A stretch of DNA of 64,000 nt, taken from NCBI GenBank assembly GCA_963576735.1, contig OY755187.1, forward strand, positions 14,632,001 to 14,696,000. The letters run 5' to 3'. Positions 20,501 through 32,910 of the stretch are shown here, piece after piece. Numbering within the stretch: position 1 is the first letter of the stretch; each line of letters begins with the position of its first letter. The notes below the pieces were generated by a model, which had not been told where the DNA came from, made no database searches, and saw nothing but the letters and a program-made list of their open reading frames with translations. The stretch comes from Bedellia somnulentella. Taxonomy: Eukaryota > Arthropoda > Insecta > Lepidoptera > Bedelliidae. Position numbers and translations under genes: made by a program.

Positions 20501-20974
20501 AGGAGAACTTTGTTTGTACTTTATATTTCGCTATTTTCTTCACATCAAATGCAATTGCGTATTTTCGAACTACGGCCGCAATTTACTATTACAATACTGA
20601 AGTTTTAAATAGTATTTTAACGGTGTCACGTTGAGTTTTGCTAGTTCATTATAAAATTAATTCATACCTAGTACTAACATAGAGGTGTTTTTTTTGTTTG
20701 CTTAAAGAATTTAATTTATTTTAGAACGATGTCATCTAACACTCGTGTACAAATACTAGAAAAATATAATGATTTGGTGCCGACCTTCTTAAAATAATAT
20801 AAACATACTCAACACTCTATCATGTAATTGTCATATCAATTTAAAAATTATTTGCCTAAATAATCTTTATTTGAAACACTCTTGCTATTTGTGTCGATTG
20901 GAATTAGTTAGTACAAAGACAATAGGATCATCAAAGAAAACTCTAACGAGTAAAGATGTGTCTTTTTATTATTA

Positions 20975-21065
20975 TTGTAAGCCTTTTGTATCCCACTGCT
21001 AGGTAAAGGCCTCTCTCCTCTTCTTCCAGGCGATTTTGAGCGGTCTCCCACGAGTCTTTTTAGAA
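20975..21065. repeat. Fragment of a common insect repeat
   Basis: TATCCCACTGCTAGGTAAAGGCC with a following CT-rich stretch resembles a widespread lepidopteran LINE-related repeat. It is too short to assign. Confidence 0.4.
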
Positions 21066-21574
21066 AAGCTAATATGTATATGTCTGTTTTACCTTGCCTA
21101 CTATTTTTGAGCCAAGATATCAAACAAATAATAATAAAAAGTGTTTTTCTACATAAGCTTCATTGACTATCTCAGTGCATATTGTTACATTACAAAATAT
21201 ATATAATTTGTTGTGATAAGACAACATATCCTGAAATCATTCTTAAGGCATCAGAAACATGGATTATTGTGGTGGTACTTTGCGTCTACCTTCTTATAGT
21301 TTTTCAGTTAGTTAGTAAAACCTCATATCATTGGGTCTACCGTTATTTTGCAAAAAAAATAGGAAAACATTTCTTAAAGTTTTGAAATTTGCTTATATAT
21401 TTTTTTAAGAAACTGCGCCTTTAGGCTATTTCAGCTACAAACTTGAAAGAATGTATTATTCTTTTTCTTCATTTAAAATTCACGAGAAAAGGTCTGCATC
21501 TGAAAAATCAATAGGACAAAAACGAAGAAAAATGCAGTCGGAAATAAAATACGGTTTTCCATAACAGTCAATCG

Positions 21575-21670
21575 GTGTTGGCGCGTGCGCGACTCGCCGC
21601 AAAATGGCGGCGACGGCTCCTCCCACTTCCGCCGGAAGACCCCGACCCATCGGAAATTAGCTACCCCATT
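21575..21670. promoter_or_regulatory. CpG-rich, TATA-less promoter-like cluster
   Basis: Three motif types typical of metazoan housekeeping promoters sit within about 60 bases. They are an NRF-1-like GCGCGTGCGCGA (21581-21592), a YY1-like CAAAATGGCGGC (21600-21611) and an ETS-type CACTTCCGCCGGAAG (21624-21638). The surrounding DNA is AT-rich, so the patch stands out. No gene is seen beside it. It could be an alternative promoter or enhancer within the neurobeachin/mab-21 region. This rests on motifs only. Confidence 0.35.
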
Positions 21671-21680
21671 CCCCAACATT

Positions 21681-22499
21681 ACCAGCGGAATTTGTGACTC
21701 TTAAATATATTAGGGTTGAACGCAGGGCGCTGCTATAAAATAAAAATAATAAACTAAATAACTGATTCGATGCCTGCTCTTTCACAGTACTGGAGCTTTC
21801 AAAAGATAAAGCTCTGTGTGTTTGTAAGCAAAATCAAATAGTAAATGATGCTACCTAACTAGTTATCTTAGTTAACGGTTATAACCACAAAATAAATAGC
21901 CTCAGAATAAAATATCTGAAAAAGAAGACTTTTGGAACTTGAGAGACGAATTGGCAATAAATAAATGTTGGTAAAAAATCTAGCCATATCGCCCATCGCT
22001 AACATGAGAACCCTTTAACTCTTAGGAAAAAGAGATGTGGCATTGATATTATAAGCTGATATCTTACAGCAAATCATGAATTCGTTAAATGTCTGAATAG
22101 GTATAGTACATTATATATGCTTTTAACAAACCTAGAGATCTGTCGAATCATCCGTTCCTTCGCTTATTAATAACAGAAATAATTTCTTATAATATTTACA
22201 TTAATGAAAAATAAAACATAAAACTTTTGCTGCTTCATATGCAAATTAAATATTCACTACACGAAATAAAGTAAACTGGTTTTAAGATATAATCATTAGA
22301 TTTATCTATTTGACTGAGTTAGAAATGTTTTATTTATCGATTATAGACCCTGTTTTTATGTTTATGATAAGATAAAGATAACTCTGATTAAACTATTAGA
22401 TTTTATAGTTTTAAATTATTTTATTAATATTAATTGAAGTATTAATGTAAAATTTACATTACACATGAACATTTACCAAAAACACTTAAAGAAAACGAA
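21681..22499. other. No gene seen
   Basis: AT-rich unassigned DNA. Confidence 0.4.
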
Positions 22500-22565
22500 A
22501 TGTGCCGAAGTAATTTCTAATTCTGAAGCTCTGGCTACCTCTTTTCGGGATTTATAGCCGTGAGA
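22500..22565 (+). repeat. SINE 3'-end fragment
   Basis: Only the last block remains: GAAGCTCTGGCTACCTC followed by GGGATTTATAGCCGTGAG. Confidence 0.75.
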
Positions 22566-24502
22566 ATAATTCAAGCTAAGAGAGTATGTGTTGCGGAAAT
22601 AATCACATTTAAACTACATTTAAGTATATTATGAAGTATAAGTGCATAGCTTGGCACTTGATCAAAAATAATTTGAGTAGGAGCCTATCTTAAGCTTACT
22701 GGAGATTTATACTATTCATTCTAGCGAATGCTTCTGTGCAAGTAGGTTAGCACTTAATTTATTTTATTCACATTTCAAAAAAACTACGTTTAATCACGTT
22801 AACTCTCTTCATAGATAAAATGTTTATATTAAGTTATTATACCCTCATTGAATGTTGTATGAGTAAATATCAAAAGTGGCAAGTCAGATTTTTACAATAG
22901 ATATACTATTCAGTAAAAAATATTATTCTAGTAAACGTGTTTGTAAACGATATAAAGTTGAATTAATTCCCATAAAGTTTCTAATTACAATTTATCGTCA
23001 TTCATCAAATTTGCCGTAAAATTATAGAATTAATTTTCTACAGCATAATTTCAATTATGTCAGATGAAACGTTTATGCTTTTAGTAGGTTTCGGATTTTT
23101 TTTAGCATAAATATACTATACTAAATCAACATAACATGTGCTACTAAACATTTACACATTAATGGATATGACTTCATTGTATTTATTGACAATACGAACG
23201 ATTAGCTACTGATCAAAGACACTTCAGATCCATTCAGCGCAAACTAAACTAGGTCTATCTCTACTACACACATCACTAATCTTAACACATATCTTCTCTA
23301 ATGAGAAACCAATAACGACACGCGAATAACAGATGTAGCATTACTGTGTGTGATTAATCACAAGTTTGATACTAAGATTAACCGATTTAACTTTCCGAAT
23401 TGTATTTATGTTCGATGAAATCCGTTCTCGTGTTTAGAGTTTGAACGATGGGATGTTATGTCCATTCATCACTCCCCACCGCTCGATGGCGACTGATGCT
23501 TGGTACAACCCTACGAGCGGGAACGGAGTGGGGGTAGTCCCGCCCATTTTGGAGAAAGCTTTAGGGCTTACGTTCTTACTATACCCGCAACTGAAATCAT
23601 CCCTTAACCTCTAGTAATAAGGCACAATATTGTTTGAAGACTCTTTTAAAAAAGCGAACGCAGATTTCGTTTTTTATTCTTAATTTATTTTATAAGGTTT
23701 GGGTATTTCAGTATTGTGCCGAAGGTAATTGGGTTCCATTCGGTCAGTCGGCGATGGTTTATGCGATATCGGATTGAGATGTATGTTGAATGAGACCATA
23801 TTATTTTTAATGTCTTAATATTATTCCTTACATTTTGTACAACTCATATTTAAAAAAACGGCGTTCTTGTTTGCTTATATGTATAATTCGATAATAGTTA
23901 AGAACCTCAGGTAATTAAATAATTTTGGTTTTACTAAGCAGTTTCCTTGGTCCATGATCGGGAGGTTTTAGGATGAAGAGAACTAACCATCAGTTGCAGC
24001 ACAGAAGTGTTAAGAGTATTTGACCTAAAGCTCTCTATAAGCAATTTATATAAGGTATTTATAGATTTATAATAATTTAGGTTCGTAAATAGCCAGGAAG
24101 ATACATCACTCAGCTAATTCAAGTAATTTTGATTAGTCTACAAATGACACTATTTCTAATAAATAACGCGATATTATTTATTAGAAATATGTTCATTCTT
24201 ACAACTCAGGAATTCTAAAAATGTGAAGATAATGAAATAAATAGAAGTCAACGAATAGAGATTAACGCTAACGATTACGCTGGAGTAGCGGCCGTTACGC
24301 CGTTACACGTCGTTACAGATAAGCGTATCGTAAACTAGGAACGTTAGTGTTGTCGTTATCTTAAATCGGTGTTAAACGTAAGAATTATCTTATTTTACTC
24401 TTTAATTCTGTGTTTTTCTAAGCAAGTGACGTTAGATATGAATATAAAATAACAAGTTTGATCACTATAATTTGGTCTATTGTGTGGATGTGAGTGTAGC
24501 AG
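22566..24502. other. Gene-less, possibly regulatory
   Basis: No exon seen. About 23200-23600 is less AT-rich and free of recognisable repeats. It includes a perfect 12-bp palindrome, GTGATTAATCAC, at 23350-23361 (two head-to-head TAATC-type homeodomain sites) and a GC-box-like CCCGCCC near 23540. It is a candidate regulatory stretch only. Confidence 0.3.
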
Positions 24503-24690
24503 TATAGTGTCGGCTTCGAATAGCACTTACTCATTTCTTTCTCGGGCTGTCATAAAAGTATGATTTAGAGGTTTTGAGCTTAAGTGATTACTGGGTAAGG
24601 CCCATCACCACCCATCCTTTGTTTAACAACGATGTTTCCATGAAACTTCCAAAAATGACGTATGAATGTCTAATTTCCATGTTGATTCCA
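24503..24690 (+). repeat. SINE copy, strongly diverged
   Basis: AGTGTCGGCTTCGAATAGCAC at the head and CCCATCACCACCCATCC and AACTTCCAAAAATG blocks inside identify an old copy. Confidence 0.7.
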
Positions 24691-26967
24691 AAAAATCCAA
24701 CTAACAATGCCAACTGCCAATGTGATTATTAAGTGTTTTTAGGACGCTTTGAGATATGCGCTTTTTAGTGATTAGCTACTTTAACAATAATTGTTCAATG
24801 CATACCTTGAAGACCTTGAAGTTATAAGATTGGAATCTAATGTGTCTAAAAAATATTTCACAATAATTCATACTACGCGTATATGGCGGCGATAAGTTCT
24901 TTTAGAATATTCAGATCACAATAATTTACTTCGTGCATTTAAAAGTCTGTTCTAAAAATCAGAAGGCAAAAATTAGGTAATTTCAGAATAAAAAACATCT
25001 ATATCTTGGTTGTTATATGATATGTAAACCATGTTATGATTTAACAAATTCCAACGGTTCTAGGAGTCTCCCTGGTAATTTAAACTATTCATATAAAAAT
25101 TTTGATTTAAATTATAGTTTATCTTGTACAACAGTAGAACATGTTCCAAAACGAGATGCAGTTCGCTAGATGTCGCTTTGCGAGTCTAATGCGGAAGCGT
25201 CGCGCCGACGGTGGCGCCACCATAACACCGCGCAGATGACGGCACTTCCGACGAGACGCGAACTTCTGTGCGGTGTATTCTTATGTCGGCCTTTATCGTT
25301 GTTGTATTATATATTGGCAATAACTTCTTCATGTAATTATATTATTAAGATAGAGCAAATGTTTAAATTAAAATATTAACTCTTGCTATTATTATTTCTG
25401 CTGCATTTGACAATTCAAACATTTCAGGAGAAATTACTTATGGACTTAAATGTTATCTCTAAGCTGGAGTACAATAGTAATTAAATTAATGATAAAGGTG
25501 CATTCATCTTCAAGGTTTTGTGAAATTTATTTTTTGTTACGTTTTGATTACTTTTAAGTTACATATTTTTTTTATCTTTTAATTGCGTAAAACTTCTAAA
25601 TGTAATTTGTTGATAGATAGATTATAATCTCTCGGGTGATAATAAATAATTATCATCCGCTTATTCTTGTATTTAACTTGTATTTCTTTTTATTTAAAGT
25701 ACTGGAAATCGTTAAGTTACTCCAGTACTCGCAAAAGTAAGATTTTATAGCGCTGTCTCGCTCAAAAAAGTTTATGACCATATCAAAACATAATACAGAG
25801 GCTGAAATCCTTGATCTTAACAAGATCACATCATGTTTTGGATCGCTAGTGTACCCCATTTTGATTTTCTTTCATTGGAATAATTTTGAATTAAATAGTA
25901 ATTAGATTATTATTTTCCCGCACAAAAAGTATAATTTTATGATTAGGATATCAGAATTGCACTAGAAGTTCGAGTTAGGAATCGACCCCTACCATGTGTC
26001 TCTGATTACGCGCTCGTTTTGAATCGGTAATCGATACAGACCGAAGGCGGGCGCGGCGGCTGAATCTCTTAATTGTCCACCGCAAATATAACTGTTCTCC
26101 GTATTAGGCTATTCATAGGTTGACGTGACGAGTTCGTCGATTGGGAGCGACGGGGACACGGCTTCGACTCACTTTGAAGGATTTCTTGTACTTCTGTTGT
26201 TTTGCTTGTCTTTGATGGTCGCTGTCAGTTGTAGGGCCACAGGATTAGAATAATTGACGCTTAATTTGGCGTTTCATGTCTATTCTAGCGCGCTTAAAAA
26301 GACAAGAATGAAGACGTTTATTATCTATTTTCCCCTTTACTTAACTTGAAGTCAAAAAAAACTAAAACTTTATATAGATAAAGTATCTTAGTACTAAATA
26401 AAAACTTAGTTCGATTCAAAAGGAATTTGATTCAAACTTGAATGGTAATAATTCTGCCGTCCATGATTTTATCAACAGCATAACACGAAAAAAGTAAAAT
26501 TATCATTGGCTTAAAAATAAATTCTCCCATATAATCTGTTGCAAATTAAACCAAACACTATTTTTTCGTATGAATTGTGAATGTTTCTGAAGCTCTAATG
26601 ACTTTAAATAAAGCAAGCAATTTTCTCCAAAACAGCAATAAGTTAAATTAAAAAAAAAAAACTCGAGAACCGAAATAGTGCGCGCTTCGTCGCATCGCGG
26701 TGACAGTGAATTTATTAACCATTCACAATGATTGAGTGCGCATGCGCCGGCCAAGGATTAGAACGCGCAGACGGAAACGAGACAAAAAATGGATAGCGAT
26801 TTCGTCAGCTGTTTTATAGATCGTAAAACTTTCATGATTTATATTGTTATACTTTTGAAAGGTACACTTACGCTTAAATCCTGAATCTGCACATTTGCTT
26901 TTCCTTGAAAAGGTTGTTTACAGTTCTGATATATCAAACACAACAATTCCAGAACTAGTTTAATTTG
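24691..26967. other. Gene-less stretch with three CpG-rich islands
   Basis: CG-rich patches lie at about 25150-25285 (GCGTCGCGCCGACGGTGGCGCC), 26015-26170 and 26680-26790. The last contains a palindromic NRF-1-type TGCGCATGCGCC at 26737-26748. Short open frames cross them, but none has a recognisable domain or splice signals. They may be regulatory, old promoters or conserved non-coding elements. Confidence 0.35.
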
Positions 26968-27170
26968 TACATACATATACACATAGCCGTAAATCCCAAA
27001 ACTTTAGAATTAGAAATTCATGAACTCCATGCCATTCACACGCCCCGAAGTTGCGTGGGGAAATGATTGCAAACATAAAGGATTGCTGGGGATGTGTCTC
27101 TACCACTTACAGCACAGAAGTAAAGAAATGTGTTAGTGCTATTCCAAGCGGGTGATAGCTTAAAAGTGAC
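26968..27170 (-). repeat. SINE copy, strongly diverged
   Basis: ACATACATATAC tail, CATAGCCGTAAATCCC, GGAAATGATTGCAAACATAAAGGATTG and TAGTGCTATTCCAAGC identify an old minus-strand copy. Confidence 0.65.
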
Positions 27171-27689
27171 ATTACGCCGGTCTCCTAATATTCAATTAAC
27201 GGAAGGCCTTGCCATTTGTATGCTTCAAATGTGTTGTACAGTTTTTTTCTTTGGGTTAATTTCGGAATCCAATAAATATATTTAAATGACGAATGACAAG
27301 CTAAATCGTGATGGGCGATCTCCATATTATATTAAATCTTGTGAACACAAATAGATGTGTATTAACTCCATTACCAACAAGAGTATACGAAATAATAATC
27401 AAGGGATGCGCGGGCGCAGCGTGTCGGCATGACGAATGGCAATTTAATTTGGACGTCCCCTACTATGGCACTTCGCAACTCATTTACGTTTAATGGTTAC
27501 ACGTGGATTTGCTTGTTTTTTCACATGAATTATTGCTGCGGTGTTTATTATTCCCTAATGTTTAATTTGAAGGAAGGAGATCGATATAGTATATACGGAA
27601 ATAGTACATGAGCCAAGTTAGCTCCGATGGTAGTAAAACATACTTGCGCCGTGAAATACTGATTTGATATAAATAAATAGAGAATTCCG
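27171..27689. other. No gene seen
   Basis: Two overlapping 60-codon frames cross a mildly CG-rich patch near 27410, but nothing in them is recognisable. Confidence 0.4.
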
Positions 27690-27845
27690 TGTAGTGTCAG
27701 CTATGCCGAGTAGAATCTACCCCTTTCTACCCACGGGTGTAGTGTGGGCTTTTTTATCATCAACTTCGAAATGTTGCTGAGGAGATTTTAGCACCAAAAT
27801 TCTGGCTACCCCTTATTGGGATTAATGGCCGTGAGTATATGTAAA
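27690..27845 (+). repeat. SINE copy, subfamily B-like, internal deletion
   Basis: GTGTAGTGTCAGC head, CCCACGGGTGTAG and CTGGCTACCCCTTATTGGGATTAATGGCCGTGAGTATATG end. The middle, including the B-box-like motif, is deleted. Confidence 0.75.
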
Positions 27846-27971
27846 TAAAGAAACATGATACAAATGTTTGTCTTCGTTGGATATTGAACCCGGGCCCTCG
27901 AGTCAATTCTTTGAATTTAATCGTACCCAATAACATCACGAATGAAATGGTTTTTACGTTTAACGTTTAGC

Positions 27972-28110
27972 AGTGTAGTGTCGGTTTAGAATAGCACTAC
28001 CTCATTTTTACCGGTGGTTGTACGTAAGAGGCGACTAACGTTATTGGGGATTTTTGGGCGATGCGGTTGGAGAACTATCAACCTTTATTTCACCATCAGT
28101 TGTGGATGAT
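27972..28110 (+). repeat. SINE copy, 3' half missing
   Basis: The head and GCGATGCGGTTGGAGA block are present, but the copy ends soon after TTTATTTCACCATC. Confidence 0.75.
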
Positions 28111-28167
28111 TATTGGCTGTTGATAATAATATTAAAATGGGATGTAAATAAGTATGTGGTTAATGTT

Positions 28168-28392
28168 TGCCGTGTAGTGTCGTTTTATAATAGCACTACC
28201 CCATTTCTACCCTTGCGTGGCTGTTTATAAAAGGCGACTAAGGGTTTTGGAGCTTTTAAAGAAGTGGTTGGGCGATGCAATTGGACATCTTTCCCCAATC
28301 AATTTCCAAATGTTGCTAAGGAATTTCTCATTCTGATGCTCTGGTTACCCCTCCTAGGGAATTATAGCCTTGAGTATGTATGCATGTATCTA
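28168..28392 (+). repeat. SINE copy, subfamily C-like
   Basis: GCCGTGTAGTGTCG to GAGTATGTATGCATGTAT. This is the third plus-strand copy within 0.7 kb. Confidence 0.8.
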
Positions 28393-30187
28393 TGCAAACA
28401 AAAGTATACATAAGCTTGCCAGTATTTCCAGCTGATTACAGGTATGGAAAATACAGCAAAACAAAGTGTCTGCTAATCGAATATCCTAATTTTCAGTTGT
28501 TTCACACAACTTGTAGTTTGTATATGTACTTACGAGGGTCTTGTTATTAAATACTGATTAACTGATTTTTATTCATAAAGAAAAATCGATCTGCGCAGCG
28601 TTTTCGTCATTATTCATACTTTTTTTTATGTTCTTATCTTTGAATCGGATCTCTTCCAAACGGGTATTCCCATAAAATAGTAGTAATAGTAATTGACAAA
28701 ACGTTATTGGCCTCAACAAAAAATACAATTTAATTAACAAAAAAGCATGAATTTTAATGAGACTTAAGAATAATTTAGCCAGCATGTTACGTACTTATGA
28801 GAGCATCTTTAATTAAATAGTAGGAAAACTTATGGCTGAGTTACATACTGAATCCTTTTAATATATTATATTCTCCAAATAAAAGAATTATTTGGGAGGT
28901 CGGAACCAATGAGAGATCTGGCAGACAAAGGCCAAAAACTGCATGAGTATTTTTTTTATAAAATCTGTTATGTTAAAAAAATACCTTAAACTTTTTATAA
29001 ACCTCTAAAGTATAAAACAAATAGCTAATAAACTGTCAATTAAAAGCGTTACAAAAAAGGTGGTAATAAAAATAATCTACGATTAGTTGTAAACACAAAC
29101 GATATTTGATTCCCTCACAAGACATCTTAACTTTATGAGTGCCTGGTACAATATTTATGTGGTGAGATCTCGGACAGGACTCGCTTCTGAGAAATTCTGG
29201 AACTCTTGCTGTCCCATGATGCGTTGGTGTCGTTACTTTCTTATTTATAGTCTTTATTTAATTGGTGATGTCCTTAAAATTCCTATTTTTCTGAAATTTC
29301 GTTTCAAATTACATGTCTTTGGACTTATCAATCGGATCGAATCACAAGTTTTTTGTTTAAGAACTATTTGAAATTTCGGTCATTTGCATAAATTATTTTT
29401 CTGTGTTTATTGTAATAGTCAGTGGAATATTTCTCCCAAGGGGGTCTAAAGTACCACACGTAAGATTTTTATCGAAACACTATTAAAACACACATCTAAC
29501 AATATCAAAATACTGCATTGCTTTAGCTAAAAACCTTCATCCCGAACAGAAATACTATTTCAAAAATTAATGTTTTGCCTTAGTTAAAATCATTGACAAT
29601 TATTTTCAATGTAGTAGCATTTTGATTTAAAGTAAATTTACTTATTTATAAAATGAATATCTTTGGCTGTATTTAATAATATATATGTAAAAAAAAACTT
29701 TAACAATAAATGCATAAAATCCAGTTCATTATTATATGCTGCACTGATAGCAATTTAGAAAACATATGACAATACTTATTTACTACTTACTATTACTTAT
29801 TATTTATTATTACAAGGCATGTATTTTGCGCATCCTGATCTATTATTTCTTAAAGCATCTTTAACCCGATTCAAACTTTACTATAATTTTCAACAAACAT
29901 TGTTCTACACAAACGACATCAATCTAAGGTATAATTCTGTAAAACCGTCCCAACTCGCAGTGACATTAAGAGTCGGGTCGACATTTTTCCCGGCCGTGTC
30001 AGCGCCGCGGTAATGGCGAGTCGGCCCGCCTTATTTACGAGCCAGATAAACATCGAGATGGCTCCATGTTACTACTTTGAGGATCGATTCTGGATCTTTT
30101 TAATCGAGTCTTGTTAGGAAATTGTTTGTTCTAAGTTTTGTTGATAGATATTAGTTTAGTTATTATCTGGTCGCTTTTGTTTTGGAC
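28393..30187. other. Gene-less stretch
   Basis: Mostly AT-rich. About 29940-30060 is a CG-rich patch (GGCCGTGTCAGCGCCGCGG) without a recognisable gene. Confidence 0.4.
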
Positions 30188-30197
30188 TAGTTATATG

Positions 30198-30431
30198 TGC
30201 TGTGTAGTATCGGCTTAGAATAGCACTACCCCATATCTTCCGGTGGGTGAACGTAAGCGGCGACTAACGGTATTGGGGATTTTAAGGGATTTTTGGGCGA
30301 TGCGGTTGGAGACCCATCACCAACAACCTTTATTTCACAATCTTTTCCCCACACAACTTTCAAAAGTGGCTAAGGAATGTCTAACTCCTTAGGGATTTAT
30401 AGCCGTGAGTATATGTATGTATGTATGTATG
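30198..30431 (+). repeat. SINE copy, subfamily A, full length
   Basis: TGCTGTGTAGT to (TATG)n, with the 10-bp duplication TAGTTATATG at 30188-30197 and 30432-30441. Confidence 0.93.
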
Positions 30432-30441
30432 TAGTTATATG

Positions 30442-31288
30442 AATTGTATACATTTCATATACAAAATCATATGCAAGACAAATTATTTAAAATTTGATTG
30501 CTGAATTATCCTTAAATATGTCGTTTTCTACAGATCGGTGGACTTATAAGGAGCTGGAATTTCACGTGTTGTATTAATTAAAAAGATATATATGTATTAA
30601 ATACTAGGCCAACTTAATTAATAAAGTAAGAAACTTTTTCACAAGTTTTAATTTTTTAATACAATGATATTTTATTACATTTCTATAATATATCTTGTTT
30701 CAACGTTTAGAATTTTTCCTCTGGTCATAAAATATTTAAACCTTCATGAAAGCCCTGTAAGGTACAAAGCTACATGTTTTTAAGACTATTGAATTTGAAT
30801 TTCCATTGTAGCAAGTTCTATACAGAATAAGTCCGCGCGCGCTCGCATCGTCTTTCCCGGAATTTCCAGTTTTGTGACAACCCCGTAACGTTTTGTAGTA
30901 CTTTTTACATCGCGACTACTCCCAGGCTATAAACTAAACTCTATACTGATATACAGATATTGAGATAAGCAAATATCTTCGTTTTATTCACTAATAAAAA
31001 TATAAAAAGCCACGACGACTTTATTATCCGCCATATTTGCTTTATACTAGCCCATAGACACTAGCCTCACAAAATTTAAGCTGTATATACCGCAGTGTTT
31101 CGTTTGGTACGTGGCAGCCACTCTCAGTTACCTTTGAAGCATAAGAGCTAATCGGTTGCACAGTCAATGTGCATTATTTTGTAATTGACATGATCAAAGC
31201 TGTGATTGATCAGCAAGCACACTTGAAAAACACTTGGATGCTTCATTCTATATAAAATATGCGTGTCTTTAAACTTATTATTTACTTT
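30442..31288. other. No gene seen
   Basis: AT-rich apart from a short CG patch (GTCCGCGCGCGCTCGC) near 30835. I see no supported feature. Confidence 0.4.
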
Positions 31289-31295
31289 TATTATT

Positions 31296-31548
31296 TGCTG
31301 TGTAGTGTCGGCTTAGAATAGCACTACCCCATTTCTTCCGGTGGGTCTACGTAAGAGGCGACTAACGTTATTGGAGCTTTTTAAGGGATTTTTGGGCGAT
31401 GCGGTTGGAGACCCATCACCAACAACCTTTATTTTACCACCTTTTCCCCACGCATCTTCCAAAAGTGGCTAAGGAAATCTAATTCCTTAGCTTTGGCTAC
31501 CCCTGCTAGGGATTTATAGCCGTGATTATGTGTATGTATGTATATATG
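31296..31548 (+). repeat. SINE copy, subfamily A, full length
   Basis: Full-length plus-strand copy flanked by TATTATT at 31289-31295 and 31549-31555. Confidence 0.9.
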
Positions 31549-31555
31549 TATTATT

Positions 31556-32105
31556 AAAACTAATTATGACTGACTTTTCAATTCATAGCTCATATTGGAA
31601 TTTATTTGACTTTGGCTATATTAACTATATAAGACATCAAATGTTACTATTGCTTTCAATTCTTGATACATAATACTCGTATTGAATTATATTAATACTT
31701 CATAAAAAACAAGCTTTCAAAATTCACCTAATCGACTACTTATATCACATTTTATCCATTTTCTTTGTTAAACCAAATCTATACTTGCATAAATCTAATT
31801 CTACCATTAAGCGTCCGAATCATCTGTGTATTCTCACATTACTCTAAACTGCATTCATGCAACATAAACAAATCGGGCCCCACCATCATTCGTACTCTCG
31901 CGATGTTTCGTGACCGAATGCCATTATCGTCAATACACTGTGCCTCTGGCGAGCTTTATTATCAATTAACAGGATGTTTCATACGCTATTACCACGATAT
32001 TACACTTGTTGCTGTTTTGTTTGAAACTGGATTATTAATACCTTGTATTCATAGTAGCCTGGTAGTTAGGGTCCTCAGTAGTACGGGAATGATCTATCAC
32101 TTACA
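31556..32105. other. No gene seen
   Basis: A 116-codon plus-strand frame (31765-32115) crosses this stretch. It has no recognisable domain, and AT-rich composition makes chance likely. Confidence 0.4.
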
Positions 32106-32260
32106 ATGTTTTTAGGGTTCCATACTAAAAAGGCAAAACGGAACCCTAGTACAAAGACCTCGCTGTCTGTCCTTCTGTCTGTCCGTTTGTCCTTCTGTCA
32201 CCAGATTCCAGATCACGAACCCTGATTCTTAGAACATTTACAAACGATTTAAGTTTCATA
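32106..32260 (+). repeat. Common lepidopteran-type repeat (GGTTCCRTA type)
   Basis: AGGGTTCCATACTAAAAAGG, CGGAACCCTAGTACAAAGAC and (CTGTCTGTCC)-like tract. It resembles a repeat abundant in Lepidoptera; the family is unassigned. A related head is at about 47790-47900. Confidence 0.6.
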
Positions 32261-32595
32261 AATATCAAATAAATAAACAATAAAATAGCTCCGATACAAT
32301 AACTAGCGAAATAATACGTATAAGCAAACCCACAGCAAATAAAATAATAAAAAGCTATCCTCTCAAAACAGGTAGCGGGTTGTCAACATCAATTGTAATG
32401 TAATTTGTCAAACACCCTCACCCCTCACCCCATCGACAAACAACAGACAGACAGATGGAACTATTATGATTCGCATTAGATGAGAGACCAAACAGGTTCG
32501 GACTGAGTCACAATAATGGACCAAGCAATCAATGTGAATTTTCTTATTATGATAAATATAGCATATTTTAAGGATATAGAGTCCATACAGATAGA
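32261..32595. other. No gene seen
   Basis: AT-rich with CAGACAGACAGA and CACCCCTCACCCC tracts, and probably the rest of the preceding repeat. Confidence 0.35.
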
Positions 32596-32690
32596 CCTGC
32601 CCCCTATCACGTAGATATACTTTCTAGGAAAAAAAACGGATAATCTGGAAAACTAATGAGTTAACGAAGGGGTAGCAACTTTAGTACCCG
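32596..32690 (+). repeat. (TTATG)-family SINE-like fragment
   Basis: GACCTGCCCCCTATCACGTAG matches the head of the copy at 37393-37560, and GAAGGGGTAGC follows. The rest is lost. Confidence 0.55.
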
Positions 32691-32910
32691 TTGTACCACA
32701 TGAATAAATTTTCGGCTAAATATCCCAATAAAGATAACCCAGAGTTTCAAAATTCACAATTACTCAGTCATTTTACAAAATTAAATGGGAAAGAAATAGT
32801 AAAATATAGTAGTATGTATAATCAATTCAAAAGTCTTAAACGTTTGAAACAACCGCGAATTAAAATATTATAATGCTATTCCAAACCAACACTCCACAGC
32901 GAGTACTTAC

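Noticed and set aside
21473..21679. 68-codon minus-strand frame with a hydrophobic stretch
   Set aside because: The frame is an artefact of the promoter-like GC cluster and neighbouring T-rich DNA. No support for translation.
25170..25379. 69-codon frame over the CpG island
   Set aside because: No family resemblance; the CG-rich part alone keeps the frame open. Kept only as a possible regulatory island.
31765..32115. 116-codon plus-strand frame
   Set aside because: No domain, an unlikely amino-acid pattern, and it runs into a common repeat at its end.
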